A stretch of DNA of 43,737 nt. Source: JBOZRQ01 sp050789255 (lineage in GTDB: Bacteria; Bacillota; Sulfobacillia; Symbiobacteriales; Symbiobacteriaceae). The notes under the pieces are model-generated. The model had not been told where the DNA came from and ran no database searches. It worked only from the letters and a program-made list of their open reading frames with translations. The DNA lies in NCBI GenBank assembly GCA_050789255.1, contig JBOZRQ010000019.1, forward strand, positions 1 through 43,737. Direction: 5' to 3'. Position 1 is the first letter of the stretch. Every line of letters begins with the position of its first letter. The position numbers and the translations under genes are program-made. Below are positions 1 to 8,490 of the stretch, one piece after another.

Positions 1-95
1 CCCGTCCGCCGCTGACCCCGAAGGGTCCGCACGACTTGCATGTCTTAGGCACGCCGCCAGCGTTCGTCCTGAGCCAGGATCAAACTCTCCGTAGA
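1..95 (-). rRNA. 16S ribosomal RNA, 5' end only
   Basis: Read on the minus strand, this edge carries the universal 16S start: AGAGTTTGATCCTGGCTCAG, followed by the GACGAACGCTGGCGGCG block and ACATGCAAGTCG. The AGAGTTTGAT motif sits at 88-79, so E. coli position 1 maps near base 95. Only the first ~95 nt lie in the window; the gene continues off the left edge. It is transcribed leftwards, downstream of tRNA-Arg. Confidence 0.97.
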
Positions 96-212
96 ATAGT
101 TTGTTCGGCTCTTGAGTTCGTACGACTCGCTTAGCTCTTCTTTGCTCTTGCACTGTCTAGTTTTCAAGGTCCCAGTCGTCGTCGCCATTCAATCGGCGGC
201 GACAGCTTGATT

Positions 213-242
213 AGGTTACCACGCTCTGTAGCCGTCCGTCAA
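213..242 (-). promoter_or_regulatory. Candidate rrn promoter proximal to 16S
   Basis: On the minus strand TTGACG (242-237) is followed after 18 bp by TAACCT (218-213). Initiation near base 206 would give a leader of ~110 nt before 16S. That leader contains CCTTGAAAACTAG, which resembles Firmicutes rrn leaders. The -10 is a weak match, so this is a second promoter inferred from spacing and position. Confidence 0.5.
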
Positions 243-287
243 CCCACCAAGTTTTTCTTTCTTGACGGCGGAACAGTGAGAGAGACA

Positions 288-364
288 TGGCGCGCCCGGA
301 AGGATTCGAACCTCCGACCACCTGATCCGTAGTCAGGTACTCTAATCCGCTGAGCTACGGGCGC
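288..364 (-). tRNA. tRNA-Arg (anticodon ACG)
   Basis: The 77-nt minus-strand cloverleaf has acceptor GCGCCCG paired with CGGGCGC, then discriminator G and an encoded CCA (290-288). The anticodon arm is CCTGA-CTACGGA-TCAGG, giving anticodon ACG, and the T arm is GGAGG-TTCGAAT-CCTTC. Wobble A is expected to be deaminated to inosine to read CGN arginine codons. It lies ~190 bp upstream of 16S on the same strand and is probably co-transcribed into the rRNA operon. Confidence 0.97.
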
Positions 365-402
365 ATCCTATTTGTTTCGCCGCCCGAAGGCGACAAGTCA
401 TG

Positions 403-431
403 ATATTACAGGACAAACCCACACTCGTCAA
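403..431 (-). promoter_or_regulatory. Promoter of tRNA-Arg / rrn operon
   Basis: On the minus strand TTGACG (431-426), a 17-bp spacer, then TAATAT (408-403). Both hexamers match the sigma-A consensus 5 of 6. The predicted start near 396 lies ~32 nt upstream of the mature tRNA. Confidence 0.8.
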
Positions 432-454
432 CTGGGTGTTTTTCACATTTCGAC

Positions 455-493
455 ATAAAAAACGGTGGTGCCATCGGTTTGGCACCACCGTTT
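455..493 (-). terminator. Intrinsic terminator of the DUF4389 operon
   Basis: A perfect 12-bp stem, AACGGTGGTGCC (461-472) with GGCACCACCGTT (481-492), encloses an 8-nt loop. On the minus strand it is followed by a T run (460-456). It sits 17 bp beyond the DUF4389 stop codon and separates that operon from the tRNA promoter. Confidence 0.88.
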
Positions 494-509
494 CATTATA
501 GGGCCTGTA

Positions 510-911
510 TTAGGTCAACGAAAAAGGCGGATATTCGTCGGTCAAAGCGAGCACATAGGCGGCGGCCCTGCTCTGCCAGCGCGAGACGCCGAGATTGAAC
601 TCCCACATGCCCTGCGGGTATTGTCCCGTAAACAGCACCACCCACCAGGCCAGGAAGACCACAAAGAACTGCGCGATTGAAAGGAACCAGAGGCAGAAAA
701 AATGGGGAATCAGCAGAAACGGGCGGAACACGAAGAACAGCATCAACAACCGGGAACTGGACTGCGGATGCCGGCCGACCAGGTTGATGGGATAGCCCTG
801 CGGACCCTGGGCGCCGCCGCCGCCGTTATTGGCGGCCTGATAGCCGTGCTGGTAACCGACGTTGTACCCAAGGGCGTAGGACTGCTGATCGGTGGGCTGG
901 GTGGGCTGCAT
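510..911 (-). CDS. DUF4389 domain membrane protein
   Basis: A 133-aa protein. The first ~50 residues are Gln/Gly/Tyr-rich and low in complexity. Two hydrophobic segments follow (about 55-75 and 77-96), then the block FTGQYPQGMWEFNLGVSRW and the C-terminal LTDEYPPFSL. These are the signatures of DUF4389, a family of small membrane proteins of unknown function. The ATG follows AAAGGAGCGATTCGT, a good ribosome binding site. It is the last gene of the minus-strand operon behind the LD-carboxypeptidase (30-nt gap) and is followed by a strong terminator. An envelope role is inferred only from the operon. Confidence 0.85.
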   Translation of the reverse strand: MQPTQPTDQQSYALGYNVGYQHGYQAANNGGGGAQGPQGYPINLVGRHPQSSSRLLMLFFVFRPFLLIPHFFCLWFLSIAQFFVVFLAWWVVLFTGQYPQGMWEFNLGVSRWQSRAAAYVLALTDEYPPFSLT

Positions 912-941
912 ACGAATCGCTCCTTTTTCCCGACGATCTTC

Positions 942-1913
942 TTACCGGGTCAGCGCAGCCTCGGTAACAGTCAGCGTACCCGCCTCACTGTCGATGCGGG
1001 CGCCCGCTCCGAACGGTAGCGTGGCACGATAGGCGGTGTGTCCACAAGGGAAGCCATAGAAGACGGGAATCCCCAGGGCGCCCAGCCGGTCCTGGAGCAC
1101 CTCCAGCAGCGTGAACGTGGGCCGGTCAGAGGCGGGGCGCATACAGGAGATCGAGTCGCCGAAGACGATGCCCGCCGCCTTCTGCAGCTTGCCCGCCAAG
1201 AGCAGCTGCGTCAGCATGCGGTCGACCCGGTACGGCGCCTCATCCACATCCTCAAGCACGACGATCCGTCCGGCAAGATCCTGCTCCCAGGGCGTGCCCA
1301 CCAGCGAAGCGACCAGGGAGAGGTTACCCCCGGTCAGCCGACCCTCGGCCACACCAGGCCGGATGGTCACCAGGGGGGCGCGGTCATCCTCGCCGTCACC
1401 AACGCCCTCGGGCCGGTCAGGCCAGGGGATTACGCCCAAGGGGCCAGCGGAGGTCATCGCTTTGCGCAGACCATCAGTGTTGTAGTTGACAGCCCCGCCC
1501 ACGGCGGCGACCATCGGGCCGTGGAAGGTAATCAGGCCGGCTCGCTGCTCCATCGCGGCATGCAGGGCGGTAATATCCGAAAAGCCGCAGAAGAACTTGG
1601 GGGTAGAGCGGATCAGATCCCAATCGAGCAGGTCGAGCAGGCGCATGGCGCCGTAACCACCCCGGGCACAGAGAACGCCGGCTACGGTGGGATCGGCCCA
1701 CATGGCGTTGATATCCGCTGCACGCTCCGCATCGGTACCGGCCAGGTAGCCCCACCCGTTCAGCACCGAAGCCCCTACCTTGACCCGGAACCCCCACGAC
1801 TCCAACAGGGCCACACCTTCGTCCAGCCGCTCCTTGGGAACCCTTCCGGACGGAGAGACAATCCCAACCACGTCGCCCGGACGAAGCGCCCGGGCCTTCT
1901 GCATTGACTCCAA
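942..1913 (-). CDS. LD-carboxypeptidase (peptidase S66 family)
   Basis: A 323-aa protein of the S66 family (LdcA/MccF-like). LdcA members remove the terminal D-Ala from muropeptide tetrapeptides during cell-wall recycling, while MccF members cleave microcin C; the sequence does not settle which. Visible are the N-terminal GDVVGIVSPSG, ARGGYGAMRLLD (83-94), the GFSDITALH nucleophile block with Ser112, Glu221 in VVLEDVDEAPYR and His292 in CGHTAYRA, a complete Ser-Glu-His set. No signal peptide is visible, so it is probably cytoplasmic. The start is TTG with GGAGG 11 nt upstream inside the end of the regulator gene; ATG at 1904 is the alternative. The 6-nt gap to the upstream regulator suggests coupling. 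Confidence 0.92.
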   Translation of the reverse strand: MESMQKARALRPGDVVGIVSPSGRVPKERLDEGVALLESWGFRVKVGASVLNGWGYLAGTDAERAADINAMWADPTVAGVLCARGGYGAMRLLDLLDWDLIRSTPKFFCGFSDITALHAAMEQRAGLITFHGPMVAAVGGAVNYNTDGLRKAMTSAGPLGVIPWPDRPEGVGDGEDDRAPLVTIRPGVAEGRLTGGNLSLVASLVGTPWEQDLAGRIVVLEDVDEAPYRVDRMLTQLLLAGKLQKAAGIVFGDSISCMRPASDRPTFTLLEVLQDRLGALGIPVFYGFPCGHTAYRATLPFGAGARIDSEAGTLTVTEAALTR

Positions 1914-1919
1914 GCTTGA

Positions 1920-4900
1920 TTACGCCTCCAGTAACTGCCGAGTACCCGGCGAGGGTTCACTGCCCAGCATGGCCTTCAGATGCTTGCGGCAGGTCTTGTA
2001 CGTTTGCATGGCGCGCTCCCGTTCACCGCGGGCCAGATAAGCCTGGATCAGAACCTGGTACGCCTCCTCCACCGTGCGGTCGAACGCCAGGACCCGTCGG
2101 GCATACTCGACCGCCAGACGGAGATCGCCGGCCTTGTAGTGAGCGATGGCGACATCCAGGCAGGCGCTGATGAAGGACTGCTCCGTTCTGGCACGCACAT
2201 CCTGGAAGTGATCGGCGAAGAAGATTTCGCTGAGGAAGGCGTCACGGTAGAGGTCGCTGGCCGCCTGCAGCGCCCGAGCGGCCTCGTCATGCCGGCCCGA
2301 CCGCTGTGCGGACTTGCCCTTCTGGATCAGATCGTCGAACTCCCAGAGATCGAACCAGAACTCCTCGGTTTTGTCCATCCACAGGTTGTCCCGATCGCTC
2401 AAGATATACCGGGAGTCGGCGCCGCTAGCCAGGTCCGGCTCAAGGGACCGCTTCAGCCCGTGAATCGTCGCCCGCAGGTTGGTGCGGGCAGTGGTCGGAG
2501 GTGCGTCCGGCCAGAGCATTTGGGTGAGTCCGTCCTTCGAGATCGGCCGTCCCCGGCGCATTAGCAAGAGGAGCAAGAGCATTTTGACCTTATTGCGCTT
2601 CCAGTCAGGCGATTCCACGGCCTGGTCGTAGCGGAAGAGGCGCAGCACGCCAAAGGAGTATACCTTGAGGCAGGGCGCCCGCTCAGGCGCACCGCCGTGC
2701 TGAACCTGTTCCAGCACGGTGCGGGCTGCGCTCTTAACTGCCGGGTCCTGATGGCCCAGCAGGGGTGAAAGCATGCTCCCGGCCTGCTGCCCCAGGCTCC
2801 CGATCAGCTGGAAGATCAGCTGGCCTGCCTGCCCGTCCGGAAGCGGGCTGCGGGCCATTTCGACCAGGGCGGGCAACAGCTCAGGCCCGCCTGCGTGCAG
2901 CAACAGCCACTGGCACTTCTGCGCCCGCACCAGATCCAAAGCCCGGGTAAGCGCCTGCTGGGCTGCTGTCTGGTCCCCTTCTGCCAGGGCAACCTTACAC
3001 GAGGCGATCTCAAGATAGACGCGCGGCGCCCCGTCAAGCCCGGGCGGGTTGGCTGCGGCAGCCACGGCCAGGTGGCTCTTCGCCCCGGCCACATCCCCTT
3101 CCTGCGCCAGGAAGCCCGCCATGGCCGCATAGGCCATGGTAGTGATCTCAGGGTAGCCTGCGGTCAGCTCCAGGTTGCGTTGCAGGCAGAGGCGAGCCTC
3201 CTCCCGCCGGCCCTGCCGAGCGTAGAGCTGAGCCATCTCCTGCTGGGCGATGAACGTCGCCTCGCTGCCCATGGTGCGGAAGAGCGATCTGCGGTCGTTA
3301 AAGTGGGGCCGCAGCGACTCAAAGCATGCCAGCGCCTCCTCGCGGCGCCCGTGGAACAGGTGCACGAAGCCCTGGCCCAGCACGTTGACCATCTCGTGCA
3401 TGCGGCTCATGGATGGAGGGACCTCCACCGCCGCGAACTGGCGCTGGTAGGCCTCGAGGCCCAGCGCGTCGCCCAGCACGGAGTAAGAGATCCAATTGTA
3501 GATGCCCCACCGGAAGTCGCCCATAGCCGTGCGCCCCGAGGTGTGCATAACGCCGTACTTGATGGCGCACCGGTAGTCACCGGTCCAGAACGCCAGCATC
3601 GCCAGGCTTTCCAGGCAGTCGAAGTAAGCCCGGGTCGCCGGAGCGATCGTGCTCAACTGCTCCTGCAGTTGGGCGAATGCCTCCGACCACTGGCCCCGCC
3701 CGGTGCGGGCGAACGCCTGCAGCATTCTCCCGTAGGTGGCTACCTCGTGGTCGGGGTGGGCTGCCCACCGGTTTGGCGCCTCAAAGAAGTACGGGTGGCG
3801 CAGCTTCCAGAAGCGATTGGTCACCCAGGAGAGACAGCGGGCCATGCCGCGATGGTCGCCCCGTTGATCGTAGAGCTCCAGACACCGCTGGTAGAGCGCC
3901 GGCAGGATCTCATTTTGGGCGAGCCAGCCCGCCATTTGGGCGCGGAGGTAGAGGGCGTCCGGGTCCTCGTCGTGAAGCTCCGACGGGATGCGTTGCAGCC
4001 ATCCCCGAAGCGTCTCATGCCGCAGGGCCTTCAGCTGGCCATCCACCTGCTCGGCGATCAGCGGAAGTGCTCGCTGGTACTCAGCGGCTGCCAGGTAGTG
4101 CTCGACCGCCTCGGCCAGGTTGCCGACGCTTTCGTGGACGCGAGCCGCATCCGCATGGGCCTTTCGCACCCCAGCCTCGCCCCAGCGGGTAAGCGCAAGC
4201 TGCTGGAGGAAGACCTGGAACAGGTGGTGGTAGCGGTAGTGTCCCAGGTCGGTGGGCTCGCGAAGGGTGAAGAGCCCTTGTGCTTCCAGCCCCTGCAGGA
4301 TCGCTCCCGCATCGGTGCTACCCCGCAGCCGCTCGATGATCGCCGGCTGCAGGGTTGCCAGGTGGCAGGTCCCCAGCAGGAAGTCCTGAATGTGGGGTGG
4401 CTGCTGACCGAAGACCTCCTCGGCGAGGAAGTCGAACAGGGCGCCGCCGCTGGGAAAGCGCCCGATCAGCCGCTGCCATTCGGACGGGGCTCGGGACTTC
4501 AGCAGGGTGCCCATGAGCACCAGGGCCGCCGCCCAACCTTCGGTCTCGGCCTGCAAGGGCTTGAGCATCTCTTCGGGCAGATCAAGGCCCAGGCATTCCC
4601 TGAAGAGAAGGCGGACCTCCTCATCCGTGAAGGCCAGATCGTCGGCGGTCAGGTGGACGACCTCGTGGCGCGCCTGAAGCCGGCCGAGCGGCAGGCGGGG
4701 GCGCCCACGGCAGGCCAACATCAGGTGGACTGTGTCGGGCAGGTTCTGGACCAGCGCCTCGACAAGGTGGAGGATCTCTTCACAGTCCGCCACGTGGTGA
4801 AAGTCGTCGAGCACCAGGACCATGCGCTCTTCCGCATGCTGGTCGAGCTCGCCCGCGATCATGCGGCCCAGATGGCGCACCGCCGCGAGGTCCGCAGGCG

Positions 4901-5192
4901 TGCGGTCGGTGGCGAAGCCAAACAGCCCGCCTGGCGGCAGGTGTTTGGCTACTGTGCGGGCCAACTGCTGAATGAAGACCGGCAGGCTAGCGTCCGCGGG
5001 GTCAAGCGCCATCCAGCAGAACGCCGCGCTCGGATTGGCGGCGATGAAGTCCCGCACCAAGGTGGTTTTCCCGTAGCCGCCGGGGGCCGAGATCACGGCC
5101 AGCTTGCGAGCAAATGCAACAGAAAGCGCCCGGGTCAACCGGTGGCGCCGAAGCACCGGCAATCCGGTGCCGGTATGAATGGTGGTCCCCAT
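1920..5192 (-). CDS. STAND ATPase regulator with C-terminal winged helix and BTAD domain
   Basis: A 1090-aa MalT/SARP-type regulator. A P-loop, APGGYGKTT, lies at 36-44 and a Walker B-like VLVLDDFHH near 120. A long TPR-like helical middle follows. From about residue 842 there is an OmpR-type winged helix (LKVYSFGVLRLF to RATIHGLKRSLEP), then a bacterial transcriptional activator domain (about 945-1090) ending in LKAMLGSEPSPGTRQLL. Such proteins bind an inducer through the helical repeats and hydrolyse ATP to oligomerise. ATG at 5192 is preceded by GGAGGGGGTACC; the upstream TTG at 5225 lacks such a site. It is the first gene of the operon with LD-carboxypeptidase and DUF4389, so a cell-wall-derived ligand is a reasonable but unproven guess. 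Confidence 0.9.
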   Translation of the reverse strand: MGTTIHTGTGLPVLRRHRLTRALSVAFARKLAVISAPGGYGKTTLVRDFIAANPSAAFCWMALDPADASLPVFIQQLARTVAKHLPPGGLFGFATDRTPADLAAVRHLGRMIAGELDQHAEERMVLVLDDFHHVADCEEILHLVEALVQNLPDTVHLMLACRGRPRLPLGRLQARHEVVHLTADDLAFTDEEVRLLFRECLGLDLPEEMLKPLQAETEGWAAALVLMGTLLKSRAPSEWQRLIGRFPSGGALFDFLAEEVFGQQPPHIQDFLLGTCHLATLQPAIIERLRGSTDAGAILQGLEAQGLFTLREPTDLGHYRYHHLFQVFLQQLALTRWGEAGVRKAHADAARVHESVGNLAEAVEHYLAAAEYQRALPLIAEQVDGQLKALRHETLRGWLQRIPSELHDEDPDALYLRAQMAGWLAQNEILPALYQRCLELYDQRGDHRGMARCLSWVTNRFWKLRHPYFFEAPNRWAAHPDHEVATYGRMLQAFARTGRGQWSEAFAQLQEQLSTIAPATRAYFDCLESLAMLAFWTGDYRCAIKYGVMHTSGRTAMGDFRWGIYNWISYSVLGDALGLEAYQRQFAAVEVPPSMSRMHEMVNVLGQGFVHLFHGRREEALACFESLRPHFNDRRSLFRTMGSEATFIAQQEMAQLYARQGRREEARLCLQRNLELTAGYPEITTMAYAAMAGFLAQEGDVAGAKSHLAVAAAANPPGLDGAPRVYLEIASCKVALAEGDQTAAQQALTRALDLVRAQKCQWLLLHAGGPELLPALVEMARSPLPDGQAGQLIFQLIGSLGQQAGSMLSPLLGHQDPAVKSAARTVLEQVQHGGAPERAPCLKVYSFGVLRLFRYDQAVESPDWKRNKVKMLLLLLLMRRGRPISKDGLTQMLWPDAPPTTARTNLRATIHGLKRSLEPDLASGADSRYILSDRDNLWMDKTEEFWFDLWEFDDLIQKGKSAQRSGRHDEAARALQAASDLYRDAFLSEIFFADHFQDVRARTEQSFISACLDVAIAHYKAGDLRLAVEYARRVLAFDRTVEEAYQVLIQAYLARGERERAMQTYKTCRKHLKAMLGSEPSPGTRQLLEA

Positions 5193-5326
5193 GGTACCCC
5201 CTCCGACCAAGGAGCTAAACGGCAAAAATGCCTAGATACTCTTAGTTTTATAGGGGTACTGGTTTCCGCACTTGGAAACGATTTTCCTTCTCACGTCCCC
5301 GGGAGTTTCCGTAGTTGCAACAATCC

Positions 5327-6397
5327 TTAGGGCAGTTGAACTGGGATCCAGGTCTGGCCTCCGTCCTCCGTCCGCAGGAGGGCGCCGTCCGCCACAGCCA
5401 ACCCGGTCTTGGGATCGCTGAAGGCCAAGGCAGTCACCGTCTGCAGCGTGGTCGGGACGGTGCTCCAGGTGGCTCCGGCATCGGTGGTCGCCTGCAGGGC
5501 CTTTCCGTCCCAGTACCAGCCGTGGGTGAGCCCTGCGAAGGCATAGGCGCCCATGCCGGGCAGTGCGGGGCCGCTCTTCCAGCTCTGGCCGGCGTCGGTG
5601 GACCGGAAGAAGACGGTCTGGTCGCCGGCGCCCTGGATCCGCATTGGCAGCACAACCTCTGCGGGGCCAAGCAGTATGGGCGACTGAACCAACAGGTTCG
5701 CCTCCTTGTACCCCGTGGGCACGGGCAGCTCCTGCGGCGCCCAACTGCCGCCCCCATCTTTGGTGAGGTAAAGGTAGGTGTGTCCAGGGGCGTAGGTGAT
5801 ACCGGTGATCCAGCCTACCTTGTGGGACAGGAAGGTAATGCCATCTTTGAGGCCGCCGTTCGGAAGGCCGCCCTCAAGCTTGGTCCAACTGGCGCCGCCG
5901 TCCTCGGTGCGGTAGATGGTCACCGGCATACTGCCTGCGGCGACCCCGGCCGAGACCATGGCCCAGCCCCGGCTCTCCGACGCAAAGGCGATGGCGCCAT
6001 GGCTGAAGGGGGCGCCGGCGGACAGCCAGGTGCGGCCGCCGTCCCTAGTTCTGATCAGCTCTTGCCCATTGGAGAGCCAGGCTTGGTCACCATCCACCGG
6101 GCGAAGGCGCTCCAGCGTGCTTACCTTGGGGGTTACATCGACCCAGGACTTACCGCCGTCCCGGGAATGGAGCAATCGGTCGGAGGTTTGGAGCCATCCG
6201 GCGGCGCCCGGAAAGAGGCGTAGTACGACTGCCTGCACGGGCATTTGCCTAGACTGAATTGGCCGGTCCATCTGCATCGGCGCCGGCACAGGCGGAACCG
6301 GTGCAGGATTTGCGTCAGGGGCGCCGGTCCTGGCGTTGCACCCAAGCATCATCGATAGGGCGCCGAGCAGGCACATGCGAGCCAGCCACTTCCGCAT
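5327..6397 (-). CDS. Asp-box (BNR/Ycf48-like) beta-propeller lipoprotein
   Basis: A 356-aa exported lipoprotein. MRKW then a hydrophobic core ends in the lipobox MLGC (Cys20), followed by a Pro-rich linker. The rest has about seven Asp-box repeats of the form S/T-x-D-x-G-x-S/T-W: SRDGGKSW near 78, then TRDGGRTW, TEDGGASW, TKDGGGSW, STDAGQSW, TTDAGATW and TEDGGQTW near the C-terminus. This indicates a seven-bladed propeller of the sialidase/Ycf48/sortilin type. No catalytic sialidase residues are recognisable, so a scaffolding or ligand-binding role is more likely. The start is ATG at 6397; a longer reading frame to 6574 lacks a signal sequence and overlaps the divergent gene. Confidence 0.85.
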   Translation of the reverse strand: MRKWLARMCLLGALSMMLGCNARTGAPDANPAPVPPVPAPMQMDRPIQSRQMPVQAVVLRLFPGAAGWLQTSDRLLHSRDGGKSWVDVTPKVSTLERLRPVDGDQAWLSNGQELIRTRDGGRTWLSAGAPFSHGAIAFASESRGWAMVSAGVAAGSMPVTIYRTEDGGASWTKLEGGLPNGGLKDGITFLSHKVGWITGITYAPGHTYLYLTKDGGGSWAPQELPVPTGYKEANLLVQSPILLGPAEVVLPMRIQGAGDQTVFFRSTDAGQSWKSGPALPGMGAYAFAGLTHGWYWDGKALQATTDAGATWSTVPTTLQTVTALAFSDPKTGLAVADGALLRTEDGGQTWIPVQLP

Positions 6398-6494
6398 TGC
6401 GGCATCACACCTTTCGTTCGAAACAGACGGACTCAGCGGCCCTGCGGTTGCACCGTGCATGACGGGGCACCTTATAGAACAGGAGGGAGTCCCG

Positions 6495-7160
6495 ATGTCG
6501 CCGACGGCTCTCGTCTTCCTGCGTGGCGTGATCAGTTTTGTGACCCTGCTGATTTTGGCGCGGGCGCTCGGCAAGCAGCAGCTCAGTCAGCTGAGCTTCT
6601 TTGAGTACATCACCGGCATTACAATCGGGTCCCTGGCGGCCAGCCTGACCGTAGACCTGAACTCCCGCGCCTGGCTGCCCTGGGTCGGGCTGGTCACCTG
6701 GGCCGGGCTTACCCTGGCGACCCAGCTCCTGGCGCTGCGCAGCCGCAACGTTGCCTCCTTCCTGGCGGGTGAACCCGTAGTGATCATCCACCATGGCCGT
6801 ATTCTGGAGGACAACATGCGCCGCAACCGCTACCGCTTCGAGGAGCTGTTCATGCAGTTGCGGATGCAAGGGATCTTCGACCTGAGCGAGGTGGAGTTCG
6901 CCGTCCTGGAGACCACCGGCCAGCTAAGCGTCATGCGCCGGTCCGCCGACCCGTTCGGGCACCGACCGAACCTCCCCGTGACGGTGGTGCAGGAAGGCAA
7001 AATCCTGCACGACAAGCTGGCCGAGTCGGGGCGTGACGAGGACTGGCTGCAGGAGTCGCTGCGGCGAAAGGGCGTCCGTGCGCTGAGCGACATTACGGTT
7101 GCCGTGATCGAGCCAAAGGGAGATCTGTATGTGGATACGTATGATGACCGCCCTTCGTAG
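6495..7160 (+). CDS. DUF421 (YetF/YrbG-family) membrane protein
   Basis: A 221-aa protein of the DUF421 family. Three N-terminal membrane helices (about 4-22, 34-53 and 58-78) carry the typical ALGKKQ-like ARALGKQQLSQLSFFEYITGITIGS block. A cytoplasmic region follows with GEPVVIIHHGRILEDNMRRNRY, then a second conserved half with PVTVVQEGKILHDKL. The biochemical role of the family is not established. The ATG follows a strong AGGAGGGAG (6481-6489). The gene overlaps the DUF4363 gene downstream, an association common in Firmicutes. Confidence 0.92.
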   Translation: MSPTALVFLRGVISFVTLLILARALGKQQLSQLSFFEYITGITIGSLAASLTVDLNSRAWLPWVGLVTWAGLTLATQLLALRSRNVASFLAGEPVVIIHHGRILEDNMRRNRYRFEELFMQLRMQGIFDLSEVEFAVLETTGQLSVMRRSADPFGHRPNLPVTVVQEGKILHDKLAESGRDEDWLQESLRRKGVRALSDITVAVIEPKGDLYVDTYDDRPS

Positions 7161-7518
7161 ATGGTTGGGGTGGGTGCTTCCGGCGGCCGTGCTCCTGATT
7201 TTCGCCGTGACGCTAAACGCCGGCACATACTTAAAGCGCCCCATGGGACGCCATGACGACGTCCCCGGGGCGCTGTCGCACCTGGAGCAGGCGATTATGT
7301 CGGAACGCTGGACCGAGTCAGGCGCTGCGCACGCGACGCTCTCGTCGGCGATCGCTGCCGTGCGGCGGCGGATCGCACTCGCCTCGGAACGCTCAGAGCT
7401 GCAACGGTTCGAGGAGACACTTGGCATGTTGGACGGGTCGCTTAAGGCCCGGGACAAGGCTTCGGCCCTCCAGCACCTGGCTCTGCTGAAGCTGCTCTAC
7501 AAGGAGCTCGGGCACTAG
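7129..7518 (+). CDS. DUF4363-like small membrane-anchored protein
   Basis: A 129-aa protein with one N-terminal hydrophobic helix (about 13-31) and a helical, charged C-terminal domain containing HLEQAIMSERWTESGAAHATL and a long amphipathic tail. The layout and pairing with DUF421 fit the DUF4363 family, whose function is unknown. ATG at 7129 follows AAAGGGAGATCTGT, so translation starts 32 nt inside the DUF421 gene; ATGs at 7141 and 7144 are alternatives. The overlap suggests coupled expression. Confidence 0.75.
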   Translation: MWIRMMTALRRWLGWVLPAAVLLIFAVTLNAGTYLKRPMGRHDDVPGALSHLEQAIMSERWTESGAAHATLSSAIAAVRRRIALASERSELQRFEETLGMLDGSLKARDKASALQHLALLKLLYKELGH

Positions 7519-7529
7519 GGCGCTGTGCG

Positions 7530-8417
7530 CTACCGGGTTCCCGAGCCCCTTGGGAGGACCGGCGGGGTCCACCGATCCTCACGCCGGGCGAGTGCGAGGA
7601 TGCCATCGTGGGCAAGGGCGCAGAGTAAGATGACTGCCGTCTGTACGACTGCGTCCAGGGGCCCGGTCCAGTAGTAGCGAAACTGCTGAAAGCCTGTCCA
7701 CTCCATGACTGCGTTCAGCCCCAGGTACAGGGCAAGAACGGCGCCGAGCCGGATCCAGCGGGCCGCGCCGTGATGCCCGGCGATCCAGTAACCTACCGGA
7801 ACAATACCCATCGCATAGGTGAGGAATCGACCCAGGGACTGATTGCCGATGTATGTTGGCATGATGTGAATGGCCGTATGGACGAGACCGCCGGCCCGCA
7901 GGAAGAGCGTGAGCAGGGCGACCCCATCAAACATGAGGCAGACAAGCAGGAGTTTGGCCTGCCACCCCGTTCTCCAGTTGGGTTCCTGAAGATGCCGCTG
8001 GTACCAGTACAGAGCTCCGAAATAGAACGGGAAGGCCAGCGCTGTGTGCCAGACCTCCCAGCCGCGATCGATGTACAGCCCCAGCCATTCGAAGAGCCAC
8101 TGGAGGGCCGAATAGAGAACGGTGCCAACAACCAGTCCCCGGAACAGAGGCAGAAAGCGAATGAGCAGGACAGTAAACGGGGGCACAAAGGCGATATCAG
8201 CCAGGACCTCCCCCAGCGCGTCGTTTGCTCTTTCGGTGAGAGGAAAGCCGGTATCGTATGAGTACAGGTAGAGCCAGCCAAAGGCGACCCAGTCGGCCAG
8301 TACGATGACCGCCGTAGCGACGACGACCAGCGCCAGAACACGGGCCTTGTGTTCTGTACGCCATAGCGTGTACGCAGCGCTAAGCATTCCGACGACAGCC
8401 AACAACAGGTATGCCAT
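7530..8417 (-). CDS. Polytopic membrane protein of unknown function
   Basis: A 295-aa, very hydrophobic protein with about eight predicted membrane helices, including LLLAVVGMLSAAYTLW, LALVVVATAVIVLADWVAFG, VLLIRFLPLFRGLVVGTVLY and KLLLVCLMFDGVALLTLFL. Trp and Tyr are enriched near the helix ends. I do not recognise the family with confidence; it is loosely reminiscent of CBO0543-like Firmicutes membrane proteins. The start is ATG at 8417 with GGAGG five nt upstream. The gene runs convergently towards the DUF421/DUF4363 pair, with only 11 bp between the stop codons and no clear terminator. Confidence 0.8.
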   Translation of the reverse strand: MAYLLLAVVGMLSAAYTLWRTEHKARVLALVVVATAVIVLADWVAFGWLYLYSYDTGFPLTERANDALGEVLADIAFVPPFTVLLIRFLPLFRGLVVGTVLYSALQWLFEWLGLYIDRGWEVWHTALAFPFYFGALYWYQRHLQEPNWRTGWQAKLLLVCLMFDGVALLTLFLRAGGLVHTAIHIMPTYIGNQSLGRFLTYAMGIVPVGYWIAGHHGAARWIRLGAVLALYLGLNAVMEWTGFQQFRYYWTGPLDAVVQTAVILLCALAHDGILALARREDRWTPPVLPRGSGTR

Positions 8418-8490
8418 TCTGTCCTCCACGGCAACAGTCCATGTTACCTAAGTCTCCGCACCGGACGCGTTTTTCATGTGGCGATCTCAG

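Noticed and set aside
2895..5330. Long plus-strand open frame of 811 codons
   Set aside because: It lies wholly antisense to the BTAD regulator, which has a P-loop, winged helix and good ribosome binding site. The plus-strand translation shows no domain and reflects GC-rich codon shadowing.
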